A stretch of DNA of 33,596 nt from Alkalinema sp. CACIAM 70d (GCA_002148405.1 MUGG01000210.1:1-33596); one strand, 5' to 3'; positions 16,672 through 25,755 are shown, counted from the stretch's first letter. The notes: generated by a model from the sequence alone, not told the origin. A program made the numbers and translations.

Positions 16672-19600
16672 TCAGCGTTTCCTAAGATCTGCCCGCCCTG
16701 TAATGGAGAAGGCTGACCAGAAATAAGGATGGGTATAGTCTGGATTTTGTTGCCGAAAGGCTTGTTGTGCCTGCTGTAAAGCGGTTGCTGGGTCACTGCC
16801 TGTTCGCAGATAGGTGTAAAATTGCTTCATTAACAAGGCCGTTGGCTCATCATCCACATTCCACAAGCTCGATAGTACGGTCGGTGTGCCCGCATAGAGA
16901 AATGCCCGATTTAATCCCACAATTTCATCGCCTCGGCTTTGCTGACCAATACCAGTTTGACACGCACTCAACACCACCAGGTTAGTATTTCGAGTCAGAT
17001 CTAATCCGTAGATTTCACCCACTTCTAATCGTCCATTATTTTTGTCATCAGCAGTCAAGTACAGCGCGCTGGAGCGAGGATTGATCGGATCAACTTTGCC
17101 ATGAACTGCCAGATGCAGAATGTTAGCCGTTGGGGCTTGCGATCGCAGTCGTGTTTCCGTAGCATCTTTACCGACAAAAGGGGTGGTGTTAAACAAAGCG
17201 GCGATTGCCTCGACTTCAGTCCGGGCACTGCTCAATCCACCCTGTTCTGCACTCATGGGATCACCCAAGGCTAATAGGGTGTTGACTGGCGATGGCTTGG
17301 AGGCGGGTAAAAAACGGAGCACATTGGCACTAGGCAGAAAAGAAAGGACGTAGCGATCGCCTAAATAGCGATTGCCATCCGTGAGGGCGGCAAAGGGCAG
17401 GTAGTGCAAGCTATCGTGAGGAACGATGATCAGACGAGATGTCTTCAAGTAAGCTTGCAACGGTGCAATCAATACTTGATGGAGTTGTTGAAATTCGGCT
17501 GGAACCTTATCACTTAGGTCAGAAAAGTCGCGTAAGTTTGTAATAGTCTTGACTAAATCTTCGCGGCTGATGTTGAGTGAAACGGTGTTGAAGCTGTTAC
17601 GAGTCAGGATGAAGGCAACGGTGCGATCGCCCGTCACAAAGTACTCAACTAAAGTTGTGTCTGGCTGTAGCAAACGCTGAATTTCTACTAACGGTGCCAC
17701 ATCTACGGTGACTAATGAAGCAGCAGCCGGACTCTGAAGTTGGATTTGGATGAGTAACCTATCATCTGCTTGTCGCAGGGTTACAAGTTGAGTGCTGGCG
17801 GCTGAAATGGCGGTTTGATCCCACTGATCTTTCGGTCGAGATCTTAAGGTTGTGAGTTGACGCTCAATTGCGTCAATTTGCTGGCTCAAGTCTTGTGCTT
17901 GCTGCAATAGTTGAGCATCCGCCCCAGCCCGAAGATCAATTTGTCCATTTGCGAGTTGATCCAGAAATGCTCTGGCTTTTGCCCGTTCTGCATAGTTAAA
18001 GGCAGCGGTGAAATCGCCTCGCTGTGCTAACAAGTTAATTAAACGCGAGTAGGTATCGATCCGTTCACTGACAAAGGATGACTTTAATTGCTCAAGCCGA
18101 ATATCACCCCGAATCGATTCTGTAAGCGCTATGGATTGCTGATAGGACTCGATCGCCTTGGCAGAGTTGCCTTGCTCTTCATAGAAGCCAGCCATGTTAC
18201 TGAACGTGGTCGCTTCCCCTAAACGGTTGCCCACTTCTTGGCTCATCCGTAAGGCTTGGGTGTAGTGTTTAAGGGCAGTAGCCTTGTTTCCTAAGGCGGC
18301 GTGGATTTTCCCCGTCTGGTTGAGGATGGTGCTTTCGTGGATTTTGTCGTTGAGGTGGCGGGTAATGATCAGGGCTTGCTGGTAGGCATTGAGGGCAGTA
18401 CCCCAGTCCTTGGCAACCATATAGGTGCGACCAATGCCTGCAAGGGCCGTTGCCTCTGCCGCCAGATCGCCTGCGGGTCGGGAGATAATCAGGGCTTGGG
18501 TGTAGGCATCCTGGGCTTGCTGCCATTGGTTTGTATCTGCATGAATATCGCCAATGTTTGTGAACGTGGCAGCAGCTCCGCCCTTGTCATTGAGTTGATA
18601 CAGTAGGGGGAGGGCTTGGGTGTGATAATCCAGAGCGGTTTTGGAGTCGGCTAAGTTGGTGTAGAGTTGCCCCAAGCTATTGAGAATCGCAGCTTCTTCG
18701 GCTTTGGCCCCGGATTGGCGGGAGAGGGGCAAGGCTTGGGTGTAGGCATCCAGAGCGGCTTGGAATTGCCCCAAGTCAGCGCGAATGTTGCCGATGAGAC
18801 GGAGGGTGTGGGCAGCTTTCGCCAGGTTGTTATCGGTACGATACAACTTGAGGGCTTCGTCGAGCTTTTGCAATGCCTGTTGCCTCGACTCAACGGTGCC
18901 CTGCTGATTCAGTTGAATGGCGGCTTGAAGCGCAGCTTCGGCTTGAGGAGCATTCTTGTTGGAAACGTTTGCCTGAGAGTTTCGCTGGGCAGCCGTTTCC
19001 TCAGCTTGAAGAGCGATCGCGGTTTTTACGTCCCATAACCGAACAGTTTGATCCCAACTGACAGTCAAAATTTGCCGACCATCTGGGCTAAATTCTGCAT
19101 TGTTGATTTGGCTTTCATGTCCTTGCAACACTGCCAGAAGGTTCCCTTGGTGATCCCACAATCGTATAGTGTTATCCTTGCTAGCAGTAAGGATGTGCTG
19201 GCCATTAGGGCTGAATATGGCGATGGTAACCAAATGCTTATGCCCTCGCAATGTTGTAAGAAGATTCCCTTGGCGATCCCACAGTCGGGCAGTTATTCCA
19301 CTAGTAGTAAGAATTTTTTGACCATCGGAGCTAAATGCTGCGCTTCTGTAGATATGTCTAATAACAGAAGGGCTAAGGACTTGCTGACCATCAACGAGAA
19401 ATATATCTAATGTGCCTATGGGAAGAGTAGTGAGGAGTTTCTGAATATCGGGGGGCAACGCTTCATTGTCGAACTTCTTCTCATCTCTATCGGACAAGAT
19501 AACCAAAAGATTTCCTTGACGATCCCACAAACGAGCTGTAACATCACGGCTAACTGTAAGGATGTACTGGCCATCAGGGCTAAATACAGCGCGATTGATC

Positions 19601-21372
19601 TTGTCCTGGTGACCTTGGAACACTGCTAGCAGAGATCCTTGACGATCCCATAACCGGGCAGTTTTATCGTTACTAGCTGTGAGGATGTGCCGATTATCAG
19701 AACTAAATACTGCACTTCTGACAGCACCCCCATGCCCATGCAGAATGGCAAGAAGATTTCCTTTGCGATCCCATAGCCGAGCAGTTTTATCTCCACTGGC
19801 TGTGAGAATTTGTTGACTATCAGGGCTAAATATTGCACTGGCGATCCAATCTTCATGCCCTTGCAGAACAGCAAGAAGATTGCCTTCAAGATCCCATAGT
19901 CGAGCAGTTTTGTCCGCGCTGGCAGTGACGATTTGCTGATCATCGGGACTAAATGTAGTGCTGATGATCGCGCTCTCATGTCCTTTCAAGACAGCCAAGA
20001 GATGACCTTGTAGATTCCACAACCGAGCAGTCTTGTCCCCGCTGGACGTTAAGATTCGCTGACCATTAGGGCTGAAGACGGCTCTCCCGATGATATGCTC
20101 GTGCCCCTTAAATATGGTTAGTTGAGCGTTTTTTTGGGATACATTACCTTGAAAGGCTTGTAGGGCAGCTACTTGCTCAGTTTGGTTATTAAGGACATCA
20201 GATACAACCCATAACCGAACAGTTTTATCGTTACTGGTAGTAAGAATTTGCCGACCATCAGAACTGAATACTGCACTAGTGACAATATCCTTATGCCCCC
20301 GCAAGACAGCTAAGAGATGACCCTGGCGATCCAACAATCGAACAGTGTTGTCTCTACTAAAAGTGAGAATTTGCTGACCATTGGGACTGAATACGGCACC
20401 ATCTACTATAGCGCTATGGCCTGGTTGTAAGGTAGCTAAGGAATGTCCCTGTCTGTTCCATAACCGAACAGTTCGGTCAAAACCAGTAGTAAGAATCTGC
20501 TGACTATCGGGGCTGAATATAGCACTCGTGACAATATCTTCATGCCCCTTTAAGACAGCTAGGAGACGACCTTGATGATCCCACAGCCGGGGACTCTTAT
20601 CATCAATAGCAGTTAGGATTTGGCGACCATCTGGGCTAAATACGGCACTATAGAACCCAACCCCTTTCTCATGCCCTCGCAGTACAGCCAAGAGATTGCC
20701 TCGGCGATCCCATAATCTAGCTGTTATGTCATCACTGACAGTCAGGATTTGGCGACCATCCGGACTAAATACAGCCCTCTTAACATCACTCTCATGCCCT
20801 CGCAGCACAGCTATGAGATTACCTTGACGATCCCATAATCTAGCCGTTTTATCTAAGCTAGCAGTCAAGATTTGCTCACCATCAGGGCTAAATATAGCAC
20901 TGTTGACCCAACTCTCATGTCCCTGCAAGACAGCTACAAGATGACCATGGCTATCCCACAATCGGACAGTACTATCTCCACTAGCGGTCAAAATTCGCTG
21001 ATTATCTGGGCTAAATACAACACTATTGACCCGAAACTTATGCCCTCGCAAGATAGCCAGAATCTGACCCTGGCTATCCCATAGCCGAACAGTAGAATCA
21101 TTACTGGTAGTCAAGACTTGCCGGCCGTTGGGGCTAAACACGGCAGTGGCAGCCCAGGTTTCATGCCCTAGGAAAACAGCCACTTGCCCACCAAAGGCTT
21201 GCTTGGGATGCCGTGTGCCTGATGGCTTGGGGGTTGTAGGGGCTGGTGACTGAGATGAGGGGGGAGTTTGGGTTTGGGCGGAAATCGGGGGAGTGGTGGT
21301 AGTGGCAAAGACCACGCTTACGGCAAGGGCTAAATAGGGCTTGCTTTTTCGGAATTTGCTGGGAACCATCAT
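16672..21372 (-). CDS. WD40-TPR-CHAT protein (caspase-like protease with sensor repeats)
   Basis: This 1566-aa protein begins with a signal-peptide-like segment (KPYLALAVSVVFATTTTPPISAQ). I count 16 WD40 repeats by their (V/A)RLWD strands, in two groups of eight split by a linker near residue 390, consistent with two beta-propellers. About six TPRs follow (roughly residues 840-1110; LGQFQAALDAYTQALPLSRQSG and so on). The C-terminal 300 residues are a CHAT domain with the catalytic His in LHLAVHG (H1424) and Cys in LSACQTG (C1471). CHAT domains are caspase-like cysteine proteases common in bacterial conflict and cell-death systems; the repeats would sense or bind a partner. The target is unknown. 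It is the second gene of the four-gene cluster and starts the tight part of the operon. Confidence 0.9.
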   Translation of the reverse strand: MMVPSKFRKSKPYLALAVSVVFATTTTPPISAQTQTPPSSQSPAPTTPKPSGTRHPKQAFGGQVAVFLGHETWAATAVFSPNGRQVLTTSNDSTVRLWDSQGQILAILRGHKFRVNSVVFSPDNQRILTASGDSTVRLWDSHGHLVAVLQGHESWVNSAIFSPDGEQILTASLDKTARLWDRQGNLIAVLRGHESDVKRAVFSPDGRQILTVSDDITARLWDRRGNLLAVLRGHEKGVGFYSAVFSPDGRQILTAIDDKSPRLWDHQGRLLAVLKGHEDIVTSAIFSPDSQQILTTGFDRTVRLWNRQGHSLATLQPGHSAIVDGAVFSPNGQQILTFSRDNTVRLLDRQGHLLAVLRGHKDIVTSAVFSSDGRQILTTSNDKTVRLWVVSDVLNNQTEQVAALQAFQGNVSQKNAQLTIFKGHEHIIGRAVFSPNGQRILTSSGDKTARLWNLQGHLLAVLKGHESAIISTTFSPDDQQIVTASADKTARLWDLEGNLLAVLQGHEDWIASAIFSPDSQQILTASGDKTARLWDRKGNLLAILHGHGGAVRSAVFSSDNRHILTASNDKTARLWDRQGSLLAVFQGHQDKINRAVFSPDGQYILTVSRDVTARLWDRQGNLLVILSDRDEKKFDNEALPPDIQKLLTTLPIGTLDIFLVDGQQVLSPSVIRHIYRSAAFSSDGQKILTTSGITARLWDRQGNLLTTLRGHKHLVTIAIFSPNGQHILTASKDNTIRLWDHQGNLLAVLQGHESQINNAEFSPDGRQILTVSWDQTVRLWDVKTAIALQAEETAAQRNSQANVSNKNAPQAEAALQAAIQLNQQGTVESRQQALQKLDEALKLYRTDNNLAKAAHTLRLIGNIRADLGQFQAALDAYTQALPLSRQSGAKAEEAAILNSLGQLYTNLADSKTALDYHTQALPLLYQLNDKGGAAATFTNIGDIHADTNQWQQAQDAYTQALIISRPAGDLAAEATALAGIGRTYMVAKDWGTALNAYQQALIITRHLNDKIHESTILNQTGKIHAALGNKATALKHYTQALRMSQEVGNRLGEATTFSNMAGFYEEQGNSAKAIESYQQSIALTESIRGDIRLEQLKSSFVSERIDTYSRLINLLAQRGDFTAAFNYAERAKARAFLDQLANGQIDLRAGADAQLLQQAQDLSQQIDAIERQLTTLRSRPKDQWDQTAISAASTQLVTLRQADDRLLIQIQLQSPAAASLVTVDVAPLVEIQRLLQPDTTLVEYFVTGDRTVAFILTRNSFNTVSLNISREDLVKTITNLRDFSDLSDKVPAEFQQLHQVLIAPLQAYLKTSRLIIVPHDSLHYLPFAALTDGNRYLGDRYVLSFLPSANVLRFLPASKPSPVNTLLALGDPMSAEQGGLSSARTEVEAIAALFNTTPFVGKDATETRLRSQAPTANILHLAVHGKVDPINPRSSALYLTADDKNNGRLEVGEIYGLDLTRNTNLVVLSACQTGIGQQSRGDEIVGLNRAFLYAGTPTVLSSLWNVDDEPTALLMKQFYTYLRTGSDPATALQQAQQAFRQQNPDYTHPYFWSAFSITGRADLRKR

Positions 21373-21580
21373 GGTTGTTTTAGTCTTGCCCTCTGGAGTC
21401 TACTGGCAATTTTCTCTACGATCGCTTTGATTGTCCCAATCTTGATGCAACTTTGTGCTTTGTGAAGTTTTGAAATAGAGCTGAATGGCTCTGCTGTCTC
21501 GGCTGCTGCATGGTATCCTGCGATTTTAAGATTTTGGTTGCAGCTATGGTTTAGGTTTGTTTCCAGTAGTTGCAGCTAAT
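21373..21580. other. Intergenic gap between the two WD40 genes
   Basis: This 208-bp AT-rich stretch lies between the 801-aa WD40 gene and the WD40-TPR-CHAT gene. There is no clear hairpin-plus-T-run terminator on the minus strand. It may hold an internal promoter for the CHAT operon. Confidence 0.5.
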
Positions 21581-23986
21581 TCATTTTTTATCCTGCAAGG
21601 CGATCTCAGTTTCTATATCCCATAACCGGGCAGTTTGATCAAAACTGGCAGTCAGGATATGCCGACCATCCGGGCTAAATACAGCACTGAGGACAGCACT
21701 CTCATGCCCTCGCAAGACCGCTAAAAGCTGACCTTGTTTGTTCCACAATCGCGCAGTTCTATCCCCGCAACTGGTCACAATGTAACGACCATCTGGGCTA
21801 AATACGGCACTAGTAACTGCATCTTGATGTCCCTGCAAAACAGTATGATTACCTTTTCTGTCCCATAACAGCGCTGCTCTATTCGCACCTATAGCCAAAA
21901 TATATTGACCATCTGGACTAAATATGGCTCTGTAAAGCCAATTCTCATTCCGAAATATCGCTAAAAGCTTACCCTGTCTGTTCCATAATCGTACCGTTTT
22001 ATCCTGACTGGCAGTCAAAATTTGCTGACCGTCAGGACTGAATACCGCACTGTAGACTGAATCTTCATGCCCTTGAAAATTAGCCAGAAGTTTACCCTGT
22101 CTGTCCCATAAGCGTGCCGTTCTATCCCCATTCGCGGTCAAAATATACTGCCCATTGGGGCTAAATACAACATCCCTGCCTCCACGCAAAACAGACAGAA
22201 GCTTACCTTGACGATTCCATAACCGGACAGTTGTATCTTCACCAGCGATCAATATTTGCTGACTATCTGAACTAAATACGGCACTGCTCACCCCATTTTC
22301 ATGCCCCTGCAAAACGGCTAAGAGCTTACCCTGTCTGTCCCATAATCGCGCAGTTTTATCCTTCCAAGCGGTCGTCAAAATTTGCTGACCATCGGGGCTA
22401 AATATGGCTCGGACAGCGTTTTCATGCCCTTGCAAAATAGCCAAAAGCTTGCCTTGGCGATTCCACAACCGCGCAGTGTTATCCCTACTAGAGGTTAAGA
22501 CTTGCTGACCATCAGGACTGAATACAGCACGGTCGAGCACACCTGTGTGCCCCTGAAAAATAGTAAGTTGAGCATTTTTTTTAGAAATATTGTCTTGCAA
22601 GTCCTCCAAAGCAGCGACTTGGTTGGATTGGGACGCGATCGCCTCTGATACACCCCATAACCGAGCAATCTGACCAAAACCATAAGCCAAAACTTTCTGA
22701 CTATCAGGGCTAAATACTACCTTTGGAAGCCCATCTACGCTCTCATGCGCTAGTAAGACTGCCAGGAACTGACCTTGACTACTCCACAGTCGAGTGCTGC
22801 TCTTCTGTCCATCGCCTCTACTTGAACTCTTGCTCGTGGTCAAAATGTAACGACCATCGGGACTAAATTTGGTACTGAAAACTGAACCTTCATGCCCACG
22901 CAAGACCGCCAAAAGTTGACCTCGACTATCCCATAATCGAGCCGTTTGATCGCTGCTAGCTGTCAAGATACGCCGACTATCTGGGCTAAATCCAGCATCA
23001 GTGATCGAATTTTCATGCCCCTGCAAACTCGCCAGAAGCTGACCCTGACTATCCCACAACCTGACAGAACTGTCAGCTTCATCTCCACTAAAAGTCAGGA
23101 TTTTCCGCCCATCTGGGCTAAATACAGTATGCCTGAGATTACCCTCATGCCCTTGCAAGACATTCAGGAGATTACCTTGTCTGTCCCATAACCGGGCACT
23201 CTTCTCAAAACCAAAGGTCACAATGCGTTGACCATCTGGACTAAATACAGCACTGTTGATTGGCCCCTCATGGCCTCGCAGGACAGTCAGAAGCTTTCCC
23301 TGTTTATCCCATAACCGTGCAGTTTTATCGTAACTGGTCGTCAAGATGTAGCGACCATCTGGGCTAAATGCTGCACTCGTTACCCTATCCTCATGCCCCC
23401 GCAAAACAATCAAGGGCTTCCCTTGGAGATCCCATAACCGAGCTGTTGTGTCATCTGAATCCTGACTGAACGTCAAAATGCGTTGACCATCCGGACTGAA
23501 GGTCGCACCTTGCAGAGAACCCTCATGCCCACGCAAAACAGCCAGCAAATTACCCTGAACATCCCATAACCGAGCAGTTTTATCGAAACTGGCAGTTAAG
23601 ACATGCCGACCATCCGGACTAAATACAACGGTGTTTATCCAACCCGTATGTCCCTGAAACACGGACAGAGAATTCCCTTGAAGATCCCATAACCGGGCAG
23701 TTTGATCCATAAAGGAAGCAGTTAGGATGTACCGACCATCAGGACTAAATTCTGCACTATTGACTACATCTCTATGCCCTAAAAGAACAGCCAGTTGCCC
23801 ACTAAAAGCTTGCCTAGATTGCTGTGTATCTGACGAATTGGAAGTTGCACTTGTTGGTGATTGAGACAATAGGGGAATTTGGGGTTGAGCTTTAATGGGG
23901 GTACTGGTCGCAGTGACAAAAACTGCGCTCAGCAGCAGTGCCAGGTAGCGGTGCCTTCTCTGGCAAAATTGTTTTCGACTTATCAT
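21581..23986 (-). CDS. Exported WD40-repeat protein
   Basis: This 801-aa protein has a signal-peptide-like N-terminus (RRHRYLALLLSAVFVTATSTPIKAQ) and is otherwise almost entirely WD40 repeats. I count 17 (V/A)RLW-type strands, with a linker near residue 455 (VSEAIASQSNQVAALEDLQDNISKKNAQLTIFQGH). The same linker text occurs in the WD40-TPR-CHAT protein downstream, so the two genes are paralogous over the propeller part and arose by duplication. It has no CHAT or TPR domain. As a pure propeller protein it may act as a binding or decoy partner of the CHAT protein. It is the first gene of the cluster; a promoter is expected at about 23,987-24,120. Confidence 0.88.
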   Translation of the reverse strand: MISRKQFCQRRHRYLALLLSAVFVTATSTPIKAQPQIPLLSQSPTSATSNSSDTQQSRQAFSGQLAVLLGHRDVVNSAEFSPDGRYILTASFMDQTARLWDLQGNSLSVFQGHTGWINTVVFSPDGRHVLTASFDKTARLWDVQGNLLAVLRGHEGSLQGATFSPDGQRILTFSQDSDDTTARLWDLQGKPLIVLRGHEDRVTSAAFSPDGRYILTTSYDKTARLWDKQGKLLTVLRGHEGPINSAVFSPDGQRIVTFGFEKSARLWDRQGNLLNVLQGHEGNLRHTVFSPDGRKILTFSGDEADSSVRLWDSQGQLLASLQGHENSITDAGFSPDSRRILTASSDQTARLWDSRGQLLAVLRGHEGSVFSTKFSPDGRYILTTSKSSSRGDGQKSSTRLWSSQGQFLAVLLAHESVDGLPKVVFSPDSQKVLAYGFGQIARLWGVSEAIASQSNQVAALEDLQDNISKKNAQLTIFQGHTGVLDRAVFSPDGQQVLTSSRDNTARLWNRQGKLLAILQGHENAVRAIFSPDGQQILTTAWKDKTARLWDRQGKLLAVLQGHENGVSSAVFSSDSQQILIAGEDTTVRLWNRQGKLLSVLRGGRDVVFSPNGQYILTANGDRTARLWDRQGKLLANFQGHEDSVYSAVFSPDGQQILTASQDKTVRLWNRQGKLLAIFRNENWLYRAIFSPDGQYILAIGANRAALLWDRKGNHTVLQGHQDAVTSAVFSPDGRYIVTSCGDRTARLWNKQGQLLAVLRGHESAVLSAVFSPDGRHILTASFDQTARLWDIETEIALQDKK

Positions 23987-24125
23987 AAATATCTCAATAT
24001 CACGATACAGCGGTCACGCTACCCTATAGTCAAAACACTGGTAATAGGGAGACTGAGGGGGATCGGTTCGGTGCAATGATCTGTCGCTTCCTCAATTTAA
24101 ACCGACATAAACAACGATCGCATCA

Positions 24126-24246
24126 ATCGCCAAATGCCGCATGAAATGCCTCTTCTTCTGCTTGCTGACGAGCATATTCACTGTAGCAACGAAAAGCACT
24201 CTCCGATTTGTGCCGAGTCAGTTTTCGGGTAGTGCCCTTCAGGGCA
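24126..24246 (-). pseudogene. Possible C-terminal fragment of a tyrosine recombinase
   Basis: The minus strand reads ...KLTRHKSESAFRCYSEYARQQAEEEAFHAAFGD before a stop. TRHKS followed by a tyrosine within about ten residues resembles the end of the catalytic domain in phage-type integrases. No upstream catalytic domain is present; the open frame (to 24,314) otherwise overlaps another small frame. It is either an eroded integrase tail or a chance likeness. Confidence 0.35.
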
Positions 24247-24357
24247 TTACCGAAACCGTTCCACCAACTGCTCGATCGATGAAGCAGCAGGAGCCGATCG
24301 CAAATCTTCCGCAATCAACTGACTGAGTTGTTGAAATACTTCATTGGGTTGCGTCAT
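24247..24357 (-). pseudogene. Short start of an unidentified protein (36 codons), likely remnant
   Basis: ATG 24,357 lies a few bases after the end of the degenerate gene at 24,364-24,814 and reads MTQPNEVFQQLSQLIAEDLR...IEQLVERFR before a stop. It looks like the N-terminus of a longer, coupled protein whose remainder has been lost. No family is recognised. Confidence 0.35.
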
Positions 24358-24363
24358 AACGAG

Positions 24364-24814
24364 TCACTGCTGGGGAGTGTTAGGAGTATTGTGCTGATGG
24401 ATCTCACCAACTATAGGCCGTGCCACCTTCAACCTTAGTTTGCCAGCCCTTAGCATTTGCTCCAGAAATGTTTTGAGTCATGCTGCTATCGTCTTGCAGC
24501 TTTCCGGCATGGATCTCTTAGGCGATCTCCTGTACTTGGGCAGCAAATTGAGGATCGTTTTTCATTGCCGCTTTGAGGTAAGTGGCAATATCAGCGATGT
24601 CTTCTTCGGCAGGCTGCTCTACGACGTTGGCAAGTACACTTTCGGCGTCAGGATTGCCGCGCAGTTTGTTCCAGATTAGGTTGTGCAGGTCTTTCATTTT
24701 GGCGATCGCCTCGCCGGTAAACTTCTTTGCTAATGCACCCGCACCAGATTTGATGAATTCTTGGAAAGCGAGAGTGGCGATCGTTGCAGCAGTCAATGAT
24801 GCAGGGTCAGTCAT
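24364..24814 (-). pseudogene. Degenerate small effector-associated type protein (in-frame stop plus frameshift)
   Basis: The open part (98 codons from ATG 24,814) reads MTDPASLTAATIATLAFQEFIKSGAGALAKK...DLHNLIWNKL..., a form I recall from cyanobacterial proteins next to conflict-system genes. After QVQEIA a TAA interrupts the frame, yet the same frame goes on sensibly: EIHAGKLQDDSSMTQNISGANAKGWQTKVEGGTAY. A second break in the frame then leads to VGEIHQHNTPNTPQQ and a stop. The polar, glycine- and asparagine-rich tail resembles the short amyloid-like or adaptor motifs of such proteins, but this is inference. Two lesions indicate a pseudogene. Confidence 0.6.
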
Positions 24815-25067
24815 TGGGCAAACTCCAAGGCTAGGGCTGTAAACTTTTTACCAACAGAACTCTTAATCCCATTGAAGCCTTTGCACTGAGAATTAGGCAA
24901 TAGATTTTTGGAATCCCAACGCCCTGAGCTTGTAGAGCCTTCTACTGAGGACATGGTAGCGCGATGCCTTGATTGAACGCGGGCAAGCCTGCCTTTACCA
25001 GGATCAACTAAATCAGTTGATCCATATCAGTTGATCCATCACTTTTTGTTATGATTGTACGGCGGAA
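24815..25067. other. Gene-free stretch
   Basis: No coding region is supported here. The stretch contains the GTTGATC-type palindrome listed at 25,001-25,037 and otherwise shows nothing recognisable. Confidence 0.5.
25001..25037. repeat. GGATCAACT / AGTTGATCC palindrome with a third arm
   Basis: GGATCAACT at 25,001-25,009 pairs with AGTTGATCC at 25,015-25,023, and AGTTGATCC recurs at 25,029-25,037 (14-bp period). This layout suggests an operator or a small hairpin. It precedes the helicase fragment at 25,068. Confidence 0.5.
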
Positions 25068-25265
25068 GTGGCAGGGCGATCGCAACGCATTCTTTGTGAG
25101 CAAGAAACTGGACGGCTCTTTGTGAGTCATCGTTCAGGATCAGCCAACTTGGATGAAGCCCTCGCTTCCATAGGTGACGAAAACCAGGTGCTCATCTTCA
25201 GTGATGCGGGTAGCACGGGACGTTCGTATCATGCGGATCTAACCTGCCGCAATACTTGGCGGTAG
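25068..25265 (+). pseudogene. Fragment of a strawberry-notch-type helicase
   Basis: A 65-codon frame contains QVLIFSDAGSTGRSYHADLTCRN, which closely resembles the conserved FSDAGxTGRSYHADL stretch in the C-terminal helicase domain of strawberry-notch family proteins encoded on plasmids and phages. The expected continuation (RRVHYLLEPGWRAD) is missing and the frame stops at 25,265. Only this piece remains, so it is a relic of a large mobile-element gene. Confidence 0.5.
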
Positions 25266-25436
25266 GGCATTACTTGCTTACTAAGCATTCATCAATTCCT
25301 CAATCGGCTACTGACAATGCCCATCAAGAATTTCTATACTGAGAATTACTAAATGTATGTCTTTGGCTTGACTTTGTAGTTTAACTATGTGTATTGATTT
25401 TCTTATCTGCTGGAGAGGGTGTTATACATCTGGAAC

Positions 25437-25653
25437 GCGACACACAATTTGTCAATGTTCCAGCTAGGGAGAGAAAGAGAAGATGACACTTAATTTGTCA
25501 TAATTCTGGGATGAGACAGCTAAATTGTCACTCTGGTCGAGCCTATATTAGCTGTCTTATTCACCTGTAGAATCCTTGAAAGTCTTACCAATTAAGGAGA
25601 AACTGCTTGACGACACTAATTTGTCATGACGACAATTAATTAGTCACTGTACA
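25437..25653 (-). repeat. CAST left end (LE) with five TnsB-type binding motifs and TGTACA terminus
   Basis: Five copies of a motif of the form GACACTAATTTGTCA (plus strand) lie at 25,439-25,455, 25,482-25,501, 25,513-25,532, 25,609-25,627 and 25,628-25,645. The outermost is followed by CTGTACA ending at 25,653. Read from outside in on the minus strand, the end starts TGTACAGTGACTAATTAATT, matching the layout of the Scytonema CAST LE (TGTACAGTGACAAATTA...TGTC) as recalled. The next five bases, ATTTT (25,654-25,658), are the candidate target duplication. The interior is to the left, which fits tnsB transcription. A half-site-like GCTGTCTTA lies near 25,552. Confidence 0.85.
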
Positions 25654-25667
25654 ATTTTTGTTGTACA
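25648..25667. repeat. TGTACAA/TTGTACA palindrome across the LE boundary
   Basis: TGTACAA (25,648-25,654) and TTGTACA (25,661-25,667) are inverted around six bases. The second TGTACA could mark the end of another element pointing right or be chance host sequence. Confidence 0.55.
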
Positions 25668-25723
25668 GTATTTTTCAAGTCTTGTTCCTGTAGTAACTCG
25701 CAGGATAGAAGCTGTAGATTCTT

Positions 25724-25755
25724 TGTCAGTAAGTTCAGTGTGTCAGTAAGTTCAG
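25724..25755. repeat. Tandem TGTCAGTAAGTTCAG repeats
   Basis: Two identical 15-bp copies at 25,724-25,738 and 25,741-25,755 (17-bp period) lie upstream of the Trypco1 gene. They may be operator sites for the conflict operon or a relic of the insertion target. No tRNA gene is recognised in 25,654-25,869. Confidence 0.5.

Larger units (their letters stand above)
1..25653 (-). mobile_element. Type V-K CRISPR-associated transposon (CAST), left part of window to LE; RE outside window
   Basis: The element is defined by tnsB, tnsC, tniQ, cas12k, tracrRNA and a CRISPR array, all on the minus strand in the canonical V-K order, plus an LE-type terminus at 25,437-25,653 facing the correct way (interior to the left, upstream of tnsB). 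No tnsA is present, as expected for V-K elements, which transpose by copy-and-paste and resolve cointegrates poorly. The RE should lie a short way left of position 1, beyond the array. Cargo lies in two blocks: an hsd restriction-modification block between tniQ and cas12k, and a WD40/CHAT block between tnsB and the LE. The second block is atypical. Including 13.8-25.65 kb rests on the LE call, so the boundary is less certain than the element itself. Confidence 0.85.
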
